A stretch of DNA of 64,000 nt from Ostrinia nubilalis (lineage: Eukaryota; Arthropoda; Insecta; Lepidoptera; Crambidae). The DNA lies in contig NC_087108.1 of NCBI RefSeq assembly GCF_963855985.1, forward strand, positions 11,922,001 through 11,986,000, read 5' to 3'. A program made the position numbers and the translations under genes. Shown piece after piece: positions 53,134-64,000 of this stretch. The stretch's first letter is position 1; each line of letters begins with the position of its first letter. The notes below the pieces were generated by a model. That model did no database searches. It was not told the origin of the DNA and saw only the letters and a program-made list of their open reading frames with translations.

Positions 53134-56100
53134 TCAGAAGTGGGATTCGAGCGTTTTTGCTAATACTTCCTTGTCTAAGTTTCAGAATGGCACCTGCTCT
53201 CCGGATAGACCTCAAAACCGAATAAGATGCTGTTTTCCCGAATCGAAGACCTGATGAAAACTCGGCGCTGCAAGTCATCGAGTCAACAACCAGCGACAAC
53301 GGTGCAGAAAGGTGATGGACATCGAAGAACGATCGACGGAGTTTGGATGAAGCAGCTTGGCGACCATCGCGAAGGCCGGTAAGGCCCTTTAGGGCTTTTT
53401 TTTAGTATATTATGTATATTAAGTCGAGAACCTGTAACACCTATCTGGATTGATATCATTGTAGTTCACAGCGAGTTATATCAAACCTAAGATACGTCTC
53501 TCAGAGCAAAATTATACTAGTAGTAAATCTTTTTAATAGAAGTCTAATTAGCAGTGTAGAGTATGACAGTGTTGTTTAACTTGCATGGAAGGTCACCATG
53601 GTCCTAAATGGGAGGGCTATTTCGTCGGATTGAAAAGACAACGCATAAGACATTTATTTCAATAATCAAAATACATTGTGTAAGAAAGCATAAAAAAAAA
53701 ATAGTTTTGATATAAATTTTTCACATAGTTACATACCTACTAAATAAATACAATTTAAACTCTAATTCTATTGCAATATTACAATACATTTGAAAAAAAA
53801 TATTATAACTGATGAAATAGGCTAGTAAAGTTAAATTTCAAATTCAACTCTACAAAAATATTAGCATGATCCACTACGCTATATTTTTTTTCTTCTTTTT
53901 TTTTCCGTAAGAACATCTCACCGCCCCTAGGTATTCTTTCTTATTAGTTTTTCCTTTTTGTTGTATTCTATTCGACAAGTCTTTTCTTCTAATCTCTTGG
54001 CGTTTTATCCTTTCTCTTCTGTAGTCTGCTGTGTTAACTTTTCATGCCGTTCCAACTCATAAAATCCACGGAAGGTTGTAGACATAATCCTAATTTTGGT
54101 TAATGGTTTTCCTAAATTTAGTTTACTTCTACTATTAAAAACACTTGGTTCATTACATGACTACCGGTACATCCATCAAGTGGAGCGTAGTATTTGTACT
54201 GTCTCTGACACATATCCAACACAATAATTGTAATTAAATGTCAGATTGGCCGAACGTATTATGAAAAATTTAACAATAAAATAACAATACTATTTCAAAG
54301 TCTATAGGTTTTTTACAACCTTGTTTGCTAAATTGCAGCATTGAGACAAATACACAATTATACACAATAACCGTTTAATGATGGACATATTCGATAATTA
54401 TTATACATTGATGTATTAGAAAGGAATAGCAATATAAACAAACACTACTATACACGATTATACCATAATCATTTATGTTCTCTTAATATTTGTATATTCC
54501 ACAACTTTGTTCCCACATTAACACCAATAGGTAATATATCTTTGAAAACAACCTACCTTAGATAAATATTTTGAATAATGCCAAAATGCAAATCGTAGAC
54601 AATCTGCCGATTCACTTATTTAAACGGCCCTAATGATAATATAAATAAGGCCATTAATTTTTTTTAGTACTTGTTATTGAATATACCGCATAAAGAAAGG
54701 CGTTTCAATTTTCTTTATTTTGATGAGATTATAACGCTCACTTTGAAAAAAATTATACCCTGGAGTCGGTGTAGTTGTACCTTTTAAGGCATTGGTTTAA
54801 TAATGAAGAAAATGTGTTTATTATTAGTATCTAGTTGAATTACCTCGGCGATTTTATCGGTACTTGTGTTGATACTATAATTTAATTCATGAGAGGATTT
54901 GTCACTGGTACAATTTCACTTCATTTAACCTCATGAGGATTTGTCACTAGTACAATTTTCTTTAGTTATTGTCAACAAATATACCATCTCACATCTTTTT
55001 TAATCATCTTAAATAAATAACCAAAATAAAAACAGTTCAACTTTCTTTCTGGGAAAGGAGAAATAAGAATATTTTTGATGGACAAGTACAATCGATTAAA
55101 ACAAAATGTAATTATATTCAAACCATTTTAAATGAAAGCTACTTAAATGACAATTAATGACTAAACACAAAACAATCGTGTAAAAAAATATATATCTCTT
55201 TTCGTCAGTGCCCTGATAGCTGTCGATGATAGCTGATGTTATTGCATTTCGTATTGTTCTTGGACAATCTCTTCCTTGTTAGTAGCTAGAATAGAAATGA
55301 AAAAAAAAACATGATATTATTAAACAGGAAACATTTTTTCAAATTATGATCAGGCTACTAGTTAACTATAGATTGTTTATCTATTACTTAACCTCCCTTT
55401 TTCAAAACTTTTAAATAACTCTGCATACATATTATTATTGCTAAATTCGGCACAATTTTTAGTAAGGGTCTGGTAATTTTAAGATATTATTAGATATCAT
55501 TTTTGTCTCCTTAGATAGGGGTCCAATTTTGTATGAAATGGTTTCAGTTTCCTTTACAAGGCTTTTCGAGACAATATTAACATTGCAAGTAGGTGATTTG
55601 GTATACTTAGGTACGTGTCCCAAAACCATTGATGAAAGAAGTTTTAGGACTTTATTTTATTTTTAATTCAAGTAATAATATTGCATAGAGTCAATATTTA
55701 TAATATACCTAATTGTTTTGCTCTGAGAGGAATGAAAATTAGTGTTAATTATAGTTTCATAAGAAAATTAGCGGTATTGGCCCAAGGAAATGATTGATAG
55801 ATGTCAGGGCTGACAGAGCGATTGTGGTATTTTATAATTGGTAATTATTATGTATGTGCCAAACGCAAATATAATGTTCAATAAGAAACTCTGCCTGTGG
55901 CTGTGCCTGTGGCTGTGCCCGTGGCTGTGCCCGTGGCTGTGCCTGTGGCTGTGCCTGTGGCTAAATACTTGTGCCTGTGGCTAAATATTTGTGCCTGTGG
56001 CTAAATACTTGTGCCTGTGGCTGTGCCTGTGGCTAAATACTTGTGGCTGTGGCTGTGGCCGTGCCTGTGGCCGTGCCTGTGGCTGTGCCTGTGGCTGTGG

Positions 56101-56258
56101 CTGTGCCTGTGGTTAAATACTTATGGCTTAATGCCTGTGGCTATTCCTGTAGTTATACATCAGGCTAATTCACATTTGAATAATTATAATGTAAACACTG
56201 TATTGTTTTTATAAAATCGAAAAGTACTTCGAGAACGAAGTACATGTCAGTATGGCCG
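53134..56258. other. Internal region of the LTR element
   Basis: AT-rich and without long frames. A splice-donor-like GCCGGTAAGG lies near 53380. The palindrome GTACTTCGAGAACGAAGTAC lies at 56224-56243 just before the right LTR, where a polypurine tract would be expected. Confidence 0.6.
55889..56150. repeat. TGTGGC-type minisatellite inside the LTR element
   Basis: Repeats of GCCTGTGGCTGT with CCCGTGGC and CTAAATACTT variants run for about 260 bp. The Leu/Trp-rich frame over it is an artefact of the repeat. Confidence 0.9.
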
Positions 56259-57531
56259 TGTTAGAATATATGTATCTACATACCTGATTCACATTAATAT
56301 TCCATAGTAAATATGTAGAATTGGTACACTATTTAACTTGTTAAACACTACACACACAAAACATTGCACAGCCGCCATATTAAGTGACATTAAAATTTAG
56401 ATTTATACAAATCGTAACAAGAATTTATTGTAAGGTTTCTGGTTTCTTAATAATTGAGAATTTAATTTAGATCTCGGATTCTAAATATAAAAAGTATTAT
56501 AATCCTGTTTATGATATATTGTAAAATGAGAAACTCCAACTTCCGCTTCCGAATACAAATAGTTATAAAATCCTGTGCTCTGATTGGTCGACTGTTCTGA
56601 TTGGTCGTTTTAAGCCGACCAATCGGAGTCGAGTAAAGAGGGAGAATGTGGGTATAAATAGATGGAATTTCTCATTGAGAGGCAGTCTGAACGGATCTTT
56701 GAGGTGATGCTGATTGCTGACCAAAGTTAAGTATACATTGTTTATTGGTACTATTATTATGCTTGTTGTGTAATTGTATTGTATTATTGTGATATTGTAT
56801 TAACACGTGGCTATGTGGCTGCGCCAGGCCTATTATATTGACACCTGGCCAATTGATGGTGACATGCCACGGGGTCGGGTCGGTAGTTTGATGACCAGTA
56901 TAAAGAAGGACAATGCTTATAGTTGCCGGTTATGTTATGGTACAAAACCTAAGTCGTAACCTAACCTAAACCTAAACCTAACCTAACCTAAACCTAAGTC
57001 TTAACGTAACCTAACTTAGAACTTGTGTTCTGTGTGTTTGATTATAAATACTGGTTATACAAAATACCGTCAAAATGTTAATAATAAATAAGACGTAATT
57101 ACTGCTAGATTACTCATTTTTATATAAGTTATAAATTGTAACTGGTTGAAAAAGAGGCTAACAAAGGTGACTGAGTTTCTTCCGCCACTTCTTCTCAGCA
57201 CCAGCCCATTTTGTCCCGAAGTGGTGGTAGGGCAAGCTATATTTGGGACGTGTATAAGTGCCCTGGAAAAGGGCTTTATACTGAATAAACCATTTGAATT
57301 TATAATTGGATTTTTAATTTGGAACTTGCTTATTTATTAAACTACAGTATCTATTATAGTCCTATATATTTCCACGGTATAATACGATATGATAGGAATA
57401 TAACGTAAAGTATTTTATGCTAGATTTTGCTTATTATTCTTCTTTTTGTGGTAACTTTATTAATTAAAGAATCTGCTTTAATACATTAATATTTCCCAAT
57501 TTACAAATGATTAATGCCCAAAATTCTAACA
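56259..57531. repeat. Right LTR
   Basis: Same length as the left LTR and the same TATA, AATAAA and CCTAA cluster (about 56952-57000). I noticed no difference in the blocks compared by eye. Confidence 0.92.
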
Positions 57532-57739
57532 AACGCAATGTAGATAGGCTTGTATTAACATCAGACCCCTTGATCAGCTCCAGGAGACACAATAAGACCT
57601 TCTCGCAAAGCATTCCTTCCTGAAACAATGGAAATGTTGATGTCTGCCAAGCCAAGTAGCAAGTAGTGACCCAATGAGGAATGCTCTCAAAGTGAGATTG
57701 ATATACCTACCTACTTATTGTTATTTTATAAAAATACAA

Positions 57740-58300
57740 AAATTTGCCAAGTGCGTGTCGTTCCAAGCGCAGTGTAGGGTTCCGTAGTTGTCAGTCGTTA
57801 CCATAATATATTTCATAAGCAAGCAATTACTTCATCTAAAGTCACTTTTAATATTTTCTTCTAAGGATTTTTTATTAAGTATGAAATTTTACACGAGTTA
57901 AACGACTATTACTCTTGAACTAACTGGTCTATCTTAACAGTCATAGTTTTCCTTAAAAGTTCATGAAAAGCACTATTATTATGAATTTTTCCAGGTTTTT
58001 CAAACCACCACTTTAGTTTTTAGAGGGGGGGACGCCATTTTCGAAAAAAAAATTATCACTTTAAACTTTAATATTTTGCAAACGGATCACTAAATCAAAA
58101 AATAGTCTTAGAAACCCCTAAGTCATTTTAAATGACCTATCCAACGATACCACACACGATGGGGTATCAATGATAAAAATGAAACTTTTTAATATACATT
58201 TTTTTTAAATTTCTATATTTAAGTGAAAAAATGTTTTATTATCATTAATAATAAAAGAAATCAGTCAAAAATGGTTTATTTTAATTTAATTTTGTACTTA
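57740..58300. repeat. Probable interspersed transposon sequence
   Basis: GTGTAGGGTTCCGTAGTTGT, a TTTAGAGGGGGGGACGCCA stretch and GATGGGGTATCAATGA have the look of a common lepidopteran repeat body. No second copy exists in the window to confirm this. Confidence 0.4.
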
Positions 58301-58319
58301 TAACTAATTTCAAGCAAAA

Positions 58320-58372
58320 AATATTTTTGGCCGCCTAAATCATTGAAATCTACCTATGTGCGCCGTTTGATC
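58320..58372. repeat. Short block repeated inverted at 50918-50965
   Basis: TTTTGGCCGCCTAAATCATTGAAATCTACC... is the inverse of ...GTAGATTTCAACGATTTAGGCGGCCAAAA with few changes. The two blocks bracket the LTR insertion at 7.4 kb distance. Confidence 0.75.
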
Positions 58373-58523
58373 TGCGCCGACCGCTTTGATAGCGCCGACA
58401 AGCAGCGCTACTTCGTTAGGCGTTTTGCATGATTATATTGATTGATAGGTAGCAAGTTAATTTATAATAGACATGAAAACATGAACATCGGAATCTTGCC
58501 AAATAAAGACAGTGCTATAATCT

Positions 58524-58900
58524 CTATATAATTTTGTGCTTTAACCGACTAACATTTGAAAAAAAGTCAGCAAACCAAGAGGTCTCAAGCTGGTCCAGAA
58601 GATGTGTCACTTGCAAATTTTCTTGGGGTTCTATGGGTTTAATTTTGGTGATGGGTATTTGAAATTTCTTTGGATTCAACGTCTCTACATTAAGGTACAA
58701 TTGCCATATGGGTCTGAATTGTAGCCCCGTTTCAGTTTTGAAATCTTGCAACGCGTTGCGTCCACCGAGGCTTGCACACGACACCGTGACGTTGCGGTTT
58801 TACCGGCACCCCTATTTGTTCCTAGCAAGGAACGGGCACGTGTCTTGTGGCGGTTTATGCTTTTGGTCACAGTTAAATCCAAGCGCTAGGCACATACATG
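58524..58900 (-). other. Unassigned coding-like stretch
   Basis: The - strand frame 58524-58784 reads ALQDFKTETGLQFRPIWQLY and THLLDQLETSWFADFF. The same frame upstream, across stops, has GFNCDQKHKPPQDTCPFLAR. Composition looks protein-like, but I recognise no family and it has in-frame stops, so it may be a dead transposon gene. Confidence 0.3.
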
Positions 58901-60655
58901 TCTGGTCCATTTGTGAAACCCTGAATTCTAAGTAATAAGTGTGGTCTAAAAACTTCGATGAAAATAAATGTCAGCTAATTAAAGGAATATAACAATTTAT
59001 TGTAGAGTTACCTTTAAACTATAGTTTAAACAATACCCGATCCAAGGACACACCACGTTTAGAGAAAATAGACTTGAAGAACTTGAAACTATGAGACTTG
59101 GATGAAAGGAATTTCAATACTAATTGAAGAATAACGATGATGGGGTCGATTAAATTAAAATAGCATGAACATGAACAATTATATTGGAAATTATGTATCA
59201 AAATTCTGGCAGTCACAAAATGACCAAACACTAACCTCACCGCTCCATTATTAATTGAACACGGCCCGTTAATTACCTGCCTTCATTATGTACATATGAC
59301 CCTACGAAATCCGCACACTCATAAATACGTCACTCGAAACACAGCGATCTCAGAAATTTCCACTTTTCGGCAACCGACTTAATAATTTACGCAGTAGGCG
59401 CGGACGCGAGCAAAAATGAATTCTCTAATGTCAATGGAACTAAGTCCGGCCCTCGCCGACGGCAAAATAATTAAAGCATAGCATTAAAAATTCTTCCAGT
59501 GAGCTCTGGTCGGTCCGGATATGTGATAATATTAATACGGCCCTGGCTGTTCGGGCTTTCTAAGCATCTCGCAAAATCTGCTTATTACAATTATTCAGAT
59601 GAATATTGCAAACGTGTTACATACCCTTTCGAGATAAAAGTTGCATAGGCAACGAATTGTGAAGCATTTTTGTTCGCGTAGTTTGAAGCGGAATTCTTCA
59701 TGTTCAAATACAGAATTTTATATTAAAGGAATGGACGTTGCTTGCGTTTTGATAAAAATCTCTATTTAGGAATTCAAATCTACAGACGTTTTCGCAAATG
59801 ACGTAAGTGAATTTATTTTTTATTACAATTACTGTACAAAACGAAGTTTGCCCACGTTCCTGAACTAATTAGACGATTCAAAAAATAATTTTCAATAGAA
59901 TACAAACACAGCATCAAAGCATAATTTGAATTCATAATTAAGGCCGGGTAGCAGAGAAAATGGCGAAAATGAGGTTTTCATTTTTCATTTTTGAGGTACT
60001 AAACAGTAAAATTAAAGGCTAAGATTTTTATTGGGCATAGTTGAGGATATTTTCTAGGGCTATTAACGGATGGAAACACGATTTGATGAAGTTGACTCGA
60101 TAGAATAAATTCCCAAAGTTACCTCTATTCGTTTTCTATTTATGGTTTTATTTTTAAAATAAGCGATTTGAGATTCTAAATCTTTTACTAAACTAAAGTT
60201 CAGAAATAACTTGAGGGCTTTTAACGGATGAAATTTTTTTAATGCGTCTTATTTAGTTACTATGTTAAAAAATGTGGAAAAAATCGTCCATGACGGCTTG
60301 GACAATCTCAATCAGTCGCGCGGTGGCGCTTACGGAGGACGGACGCGTGTCAGTTTTTTGGCCGTGACAGTTCGCGATTTGTCAATATTTTTGACAATGA
60401 TGACTTTGATGAGTCACAGTATAATAATATCAGTGTTACTGGAGAAAGCTTAAATTTTTGATAATTAAAAATTATCAATTTTGTCTACCTATTGAAATTT
60501 AAATCGTTCGCATCCTTTTAAACGAAGACTCTACTCATGATACATAGTACATTCCTCAAATATGAGACAAAACCAATGAGTTAAAATTACATTTTAATAG
60601 TACCTACATACAATCGTCTTACACTCTTTAGAAGAGCACACTGACACAAATAAAT
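58901..60655. other. Non-coding DNA without recognised feature
   Basis: 59280-59580 is CG-richer and unique. Around 59950-60250, two blocks share GGGC(T)TTTAACGGATG-like text, a weak internal repeat. No exon is recognised. Confidence 0.4.
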
Positions 60656-61390
60656 AATAAAAAATACTGTCTAAGGTCTGTAGCTAAAGGTCTAAGCTGT
60701 AAGATAGAAGAATCTTCTAGCCAAAAAGATGGCAGATGCAGCAGATGTCAACGGATTTAAAACTGAAGTTCATATGACTCCTTGTAGACTTGAGTCTCTA
60801 GAGCGTCCCTTCCTCCACCATGCGTAAGAATTTTCACAAAAATACTGTCTAAGGTCTGTAGCTAAAGGTCTAAGCTGCAAGATAGAAGAATCTTCTAGCC
60901 AAAAAGATGGCAGATGCAGCAGATGTCAACGGATTTAAAACTGGAGTTCATGTGACTCCTTGTAGACTTGAGTGTCTAGAGCGTCCCTTCCTCCACCATG
61001 CGTAAGAATTTTCACAAAAATACTGTCTAAGGTCTGTAGCTAAAGGTCTAAGCCGTAAGATAGAAGAATATTATAGCCAAAAACATGGCAGATGCAGCAG
61101 ATATCAACGAATTTAAAACTGGAGTTCATGTGTATCCTTGTAGTTTTGAGTCTCTAGAGCAGTGGTTCTTAACCTTTAAGTCATGAGGGACCATTTTACC
61201 AAATTTCTGTCTTGTCAGGGACAGGGACCACCTCATAATCGGTCAAAACCAGTTTGACTGCAAAAATCAGTTAAAAGTGGTTTTGACCAAGGTGTGCAAG
61301 GTGTAATAAAAGTCTAAACTGCAAGATAGAAGAATCTTTTAGCTAAAAACATGGCAGATGCAGCATATATCAACGGATTTAAGACTGGAC
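60656..61390. repeat. Tandem repeat of ~180-bp units with an inserted sequence
   Basis: Units start with ATACTGTCTAAGGTCTGTAG near 60663, 60842 and 61020. Each has GATGGCAGATGCAGCAGATG and, in the first two, CCTTCCTCCACCATGCGTAA. A fourth partial unit begins near 61311. The segment 61160-61310 between units 3 and 4 starts CAGTGGTTCTTAACCTTT, typical of a hAT-element end. Confidence 0.88.
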
Positions 61391-63837
61391 TGGCACCACC
61401 TTGCAATGTCATCCTCTCATTGTTATCTGTAATGTAAATTATTTTTAAAATGTATTTAAAAAATAAAATGTTCGTTTTATTATTTCAATAATCTGACCTC
61501 TCAACTCAACTACACTACACAAACACCTTTGTTCGCAACTGTACTGACGAAACCTCGATATTATACCGTTCATTTAAGATGGCAAGCTTTTTGCTGCGGT
61601 AGTGCACTCCAGGTAACCGTGTGTGATGCTTATTGCTCATAGTGATTTTCGATACAGAGCCCCGTACAAACGTTATACATAAATTATGGAAAGAAAACAC
61701 TCAGACTAATACAAACAAATATGTATGCAATTTTATTTAGTATGATATTTTTATTTATTAATAAACAAAAAGACTGAACAAAATTGATGCGTGTACTGAT
61801 TGATGTAATTAACCACATGCAAAGCTTTGTGAATTGCAACAACTATAATTTATTATCCAAGCTCTAAATAATCGCTACTACGAGTAACTGATCATAAAAT
61901 GTTTTTCCAATCGCTCAAGCTCCCGAGGATCTACCGATAGGTCGGGTGACGTAATCTTGAAATTCTTTTAGCCGGCGCGGAACTTCCGGAAGGTCGGGTG
62001 ACGCCACGCCTCTTTGAACCGTGTTTACTTTGGCAGTTATATTCTATATTTATTCGATTCTAAAATATATTCCCAAAAATTTTGAAAGTTGTTTTTATTT
62101 GTATCACTTGGATATGATTTGTATTAAAAAGTGCTGTGAGTGTGACGCTTGAACGGAAGGAAGTCAACCTAACCTAACCAACTGCGTATTTCTAAACAGC
62201 GTATTTCTATACTGTGTAGCCGCGAGAGCTCTTTGGCGCGCTGTCTTCGGCGAAGTATTGCGCGCGCAGATTTTGACAGCGCGAAATACCTACTTTAGCA
62301 GAAATACCAAGCCTTAAGATGAAAAACTAATACAATAAAGTAACGTCAAAATTTGTTTAACTTCCAATTTGCAAAGGCTCTGTAAACAACGACAGCCTAA
62401 GCAAAAAAGGTAATTATATTAAATCTCACACTAGCAGACGGACGCCACAAAGAAGCGGTGAATAAAACCTTAATATGATTAGAAACAAATTATACTCGGC
62501 CCGTGGAGCGATAAGTCGGTGTAACTAACCTCAGCGGCCACCATGTTGGGCGCCAACACCGCGTTGGGCGCCAGTTTGCCTTTGTAAGCCCACTTTCTTT
62601 GTATTTTGTTTCATTTCATGCAAAATTTAATTTCGTTTTCAAGACTCGCATGGAATGATATTACGCGGGCGGACCGCGACCGCCGCCGGTAATTCCGTTG
62701 GTTCTTCTCAAGTGTGTGTGGACATCGTGCCTTTTTCATCACATTCCCTTTCGGTGGATGGCCACGGTCGTGTTTCGTTTATTGCAGGCTGCTTCGGAAT
62801 TAAACCGGCGGATTGCGGCCCGTTAATTGCTTAACAGAACTAACTCCCGTGCGTTATTGGTGGAGTTTTGTCTCCGGTTTATTTCGGTTTTTCGTTTTGC
62901 CCGGTTTAGTGTGCGGCGTAGTTTAATTTGTATGGGCCGTGATAAATGATACCTATCCGTTTGGTGCTTTGAAAACAAAGTTACATGACTTTGGCTGACC
63001 AAGGTTGGTTTTGTTGCTGTATTCTTAATTACTGAAAACATTTGCAAGCGTAGCGTAGTGGTACGGCAATATTTGGGACGTGAATCAACTCGGATGACCA
63101 ATAAGAAAGAACAACCTAATTAAGTCACATAATAGGCGAAGTAATCAAACGGTATTCTAAGATTCCACTTGTCTTAAACCATCAACATCAAAAGCACAAC
63201 TTCTTTGGCAATAAAAAGTCCACTCAATCTTTGCCTTTTTGGCTTTGAACCTTTACCGATTGAAATCTTCCCAAAAGGGTTCAATGACAAAGCTGAAAAA
63301 AATCAACATTCAATAAAATTGCCCCTTACAAGATGTTCGGAATCCTTAACCCTTGTAAGGAGCACCCCAATTTGGCATCGATACGTAGTCCGGCTAAGGG
63401 GAGGGTAGCAAGGTGAGGGATAAAAAAGGGATTCTTGTGAAATCTACCCGCAAATCTGTGCGGTGCGGACTCAATGGGGACGATTACGATGCTTAAGCGT
63501 GGCCGTGAGAAGAATCCTCGGTGGAATGTATTAACATTAGTATGCTGTTTGATGGCGGTGTCGTGGAATAGGTTTTTTGTTATTTCACGAGGAATGTTTC
63601 ATACGTTTTTCGGCAGACAAAGTTCATTTGGTAGATATTACAATATTTACAATAGGTTAATATTTGGAGACCGTTTTTAACTAGGACAGTTAACAGCTTC
63701 ACTGTTTGAGATTTTTATAATATTGCGAATTTCCAATAAATGCATATAATATTCGAGAAGTCATGTAGAGAATTAGTTCTTATAAATTCTTTGTTTTCAT
63801 AATGAGATCGATATTCTTTCTATCTCTCTTCTAGAGT
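61391..63837. other. Non-coding DNA without recognised feature
   Basis: 62500-62960 is CG-richer and unique. CCTAACCTAACC near 62166 is a short telomere-like motif. Frames of 60-90 codons here show no domain or splice context. Confidence 0.4.
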
Positions 63838-64000
63838 GACTGTGAGGTATTGTGTAACTGTACTAAATGTATGGAAGCTGGAAACATCAATTTTCGGATA
63901 GATCCAGTTTATTCTGTAATCTATTATTCATATCGTTGGATGGAGTTTGTGAAGTGCTTTCAGGATCACTAATCAGTTTTAAAATATCTTGCATAGTTTA
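63838..64000. mobile_element. Partial copy of the 15738-16468 TIR element
   Basis: It shares TACTAAATGTATGGAAG, GGATAGATCCAGTTTATTCT and the ...AGTTTTAAAATATCTTG end with the intronic element. It runs off the window edge. Confidence 0.75.

Larger units (their letters stand above)
51857..57535. mobile_element. Non-autonomous LTR retrotransposon
   Basis: Two LTRs of 1273 bp (51861-53133, 56259-57531) begin TGTTAGAAT and end ATTCTAACA, flanked by the 4-bp duplication AACG (51857-51860, 57532-57535). The 3125-bp interior has no gag, protease, RT or integrase frame, so it must be mobilised in trans. After the left LTR comes TCAGAAGTGGGATTCG, a possible primer-binding region. The LTRs agree in length and in every stretch I compared, which implies a young insertion. 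Confidence 0.92.

Noticed and set aside
56011..56214. Leu/Trp/Pro-rich frame
   Set aside because: Translation of the TGTGGC minisatellite.
63838..64000. Repeated block as a possible conserved exon
   Set aside because: It matches the subterminal part of the TIR element in the Nup88 intron and has no open frame.

Overview
This is a window of insect nuclear DNA, almost certainly from a moth or butterfly. The case rests on intron-containing genes with GT-AG boundaries, tRNA-derived SINEs and the (GTCY)n short element of the kind familiar from Lepidoptera, non-LTR retrotransposon 3' tails ending in (ATG)n, and CCTAA-type (insect telomere-like) motifs. No CRISPR, operon or bacterial feature is present.

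Two real genes can be read and they converge. On the + strand, four exons (493-3029) encode the last 177 residues of a sarcoplasmic calcium-binding protein (EF-hand family); its first exon lies left of the window. On the - strand, thirteen exons between 28590 and 12826 join in perfect phase into about 546 residues of the nucleoporin Nup88 (Drosophila members only, mbo): the latter part of the beta-propeller followed by the C-terminal coiled coil and the stop. Its N-terminal exons were not found and must lie to the right, possibly beyond the window.

The most unusual thing here is the Nup88 locus. At least five of its exons have local duplicates: a truncated, frameshifted copy of exon 2; an array of about 13 full or partial copies of exon 3 (24434-26975), five of them full length and open; a nonsense-bearing copy of exon 4 with extra copies of its 3' edge; a small duplication at the donor edge of exon 6; and three extra copies of exon 11 in a 209-bp tandem array. 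In the exon-3 array the full copies occur in pairs separated by only 20 or 23 bp, and the 189- or 192-bp unit is divisible by three, so each pair reads through as one open frame. Differences between copies are mostly synonymous.

Layout: 1-490 SINE/retro-tail sequence; 493-3029 Scp exons with SINE and hairpin insertions in introns; 3630-7070 tandem array of seven ~500-bp units carrying a LINE 3' tail; 7735-9170 a (GTCY)n element split by nested insertions; 9171-12825 intergenic DNA with a MITE and a SINE; 12826-28590 Nup88; 28591-38648 mostly unique non-coding DNA with a few transposon fragments; 38649-42506 a nested stack of DNA transposons inside a hAT element with an exact 8-bp target duplication; 43316-44480 nested hairpins; 48514-50694 another (GTCY)n element and long inverted repeats; 51857-57535 a non-autonomous LTR retrotransposon with two 1273-bp LTRs, inserted in a decayed coding-like sequence; 57740-64000 mostly non-coding DNA with one 180-bp tandem repeat. 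The two genes do not work together: Scp buffers calcium in the cytosol, mainly of muscle, and Nup88 acts at the cytoplasmic face of the nuclear pore.
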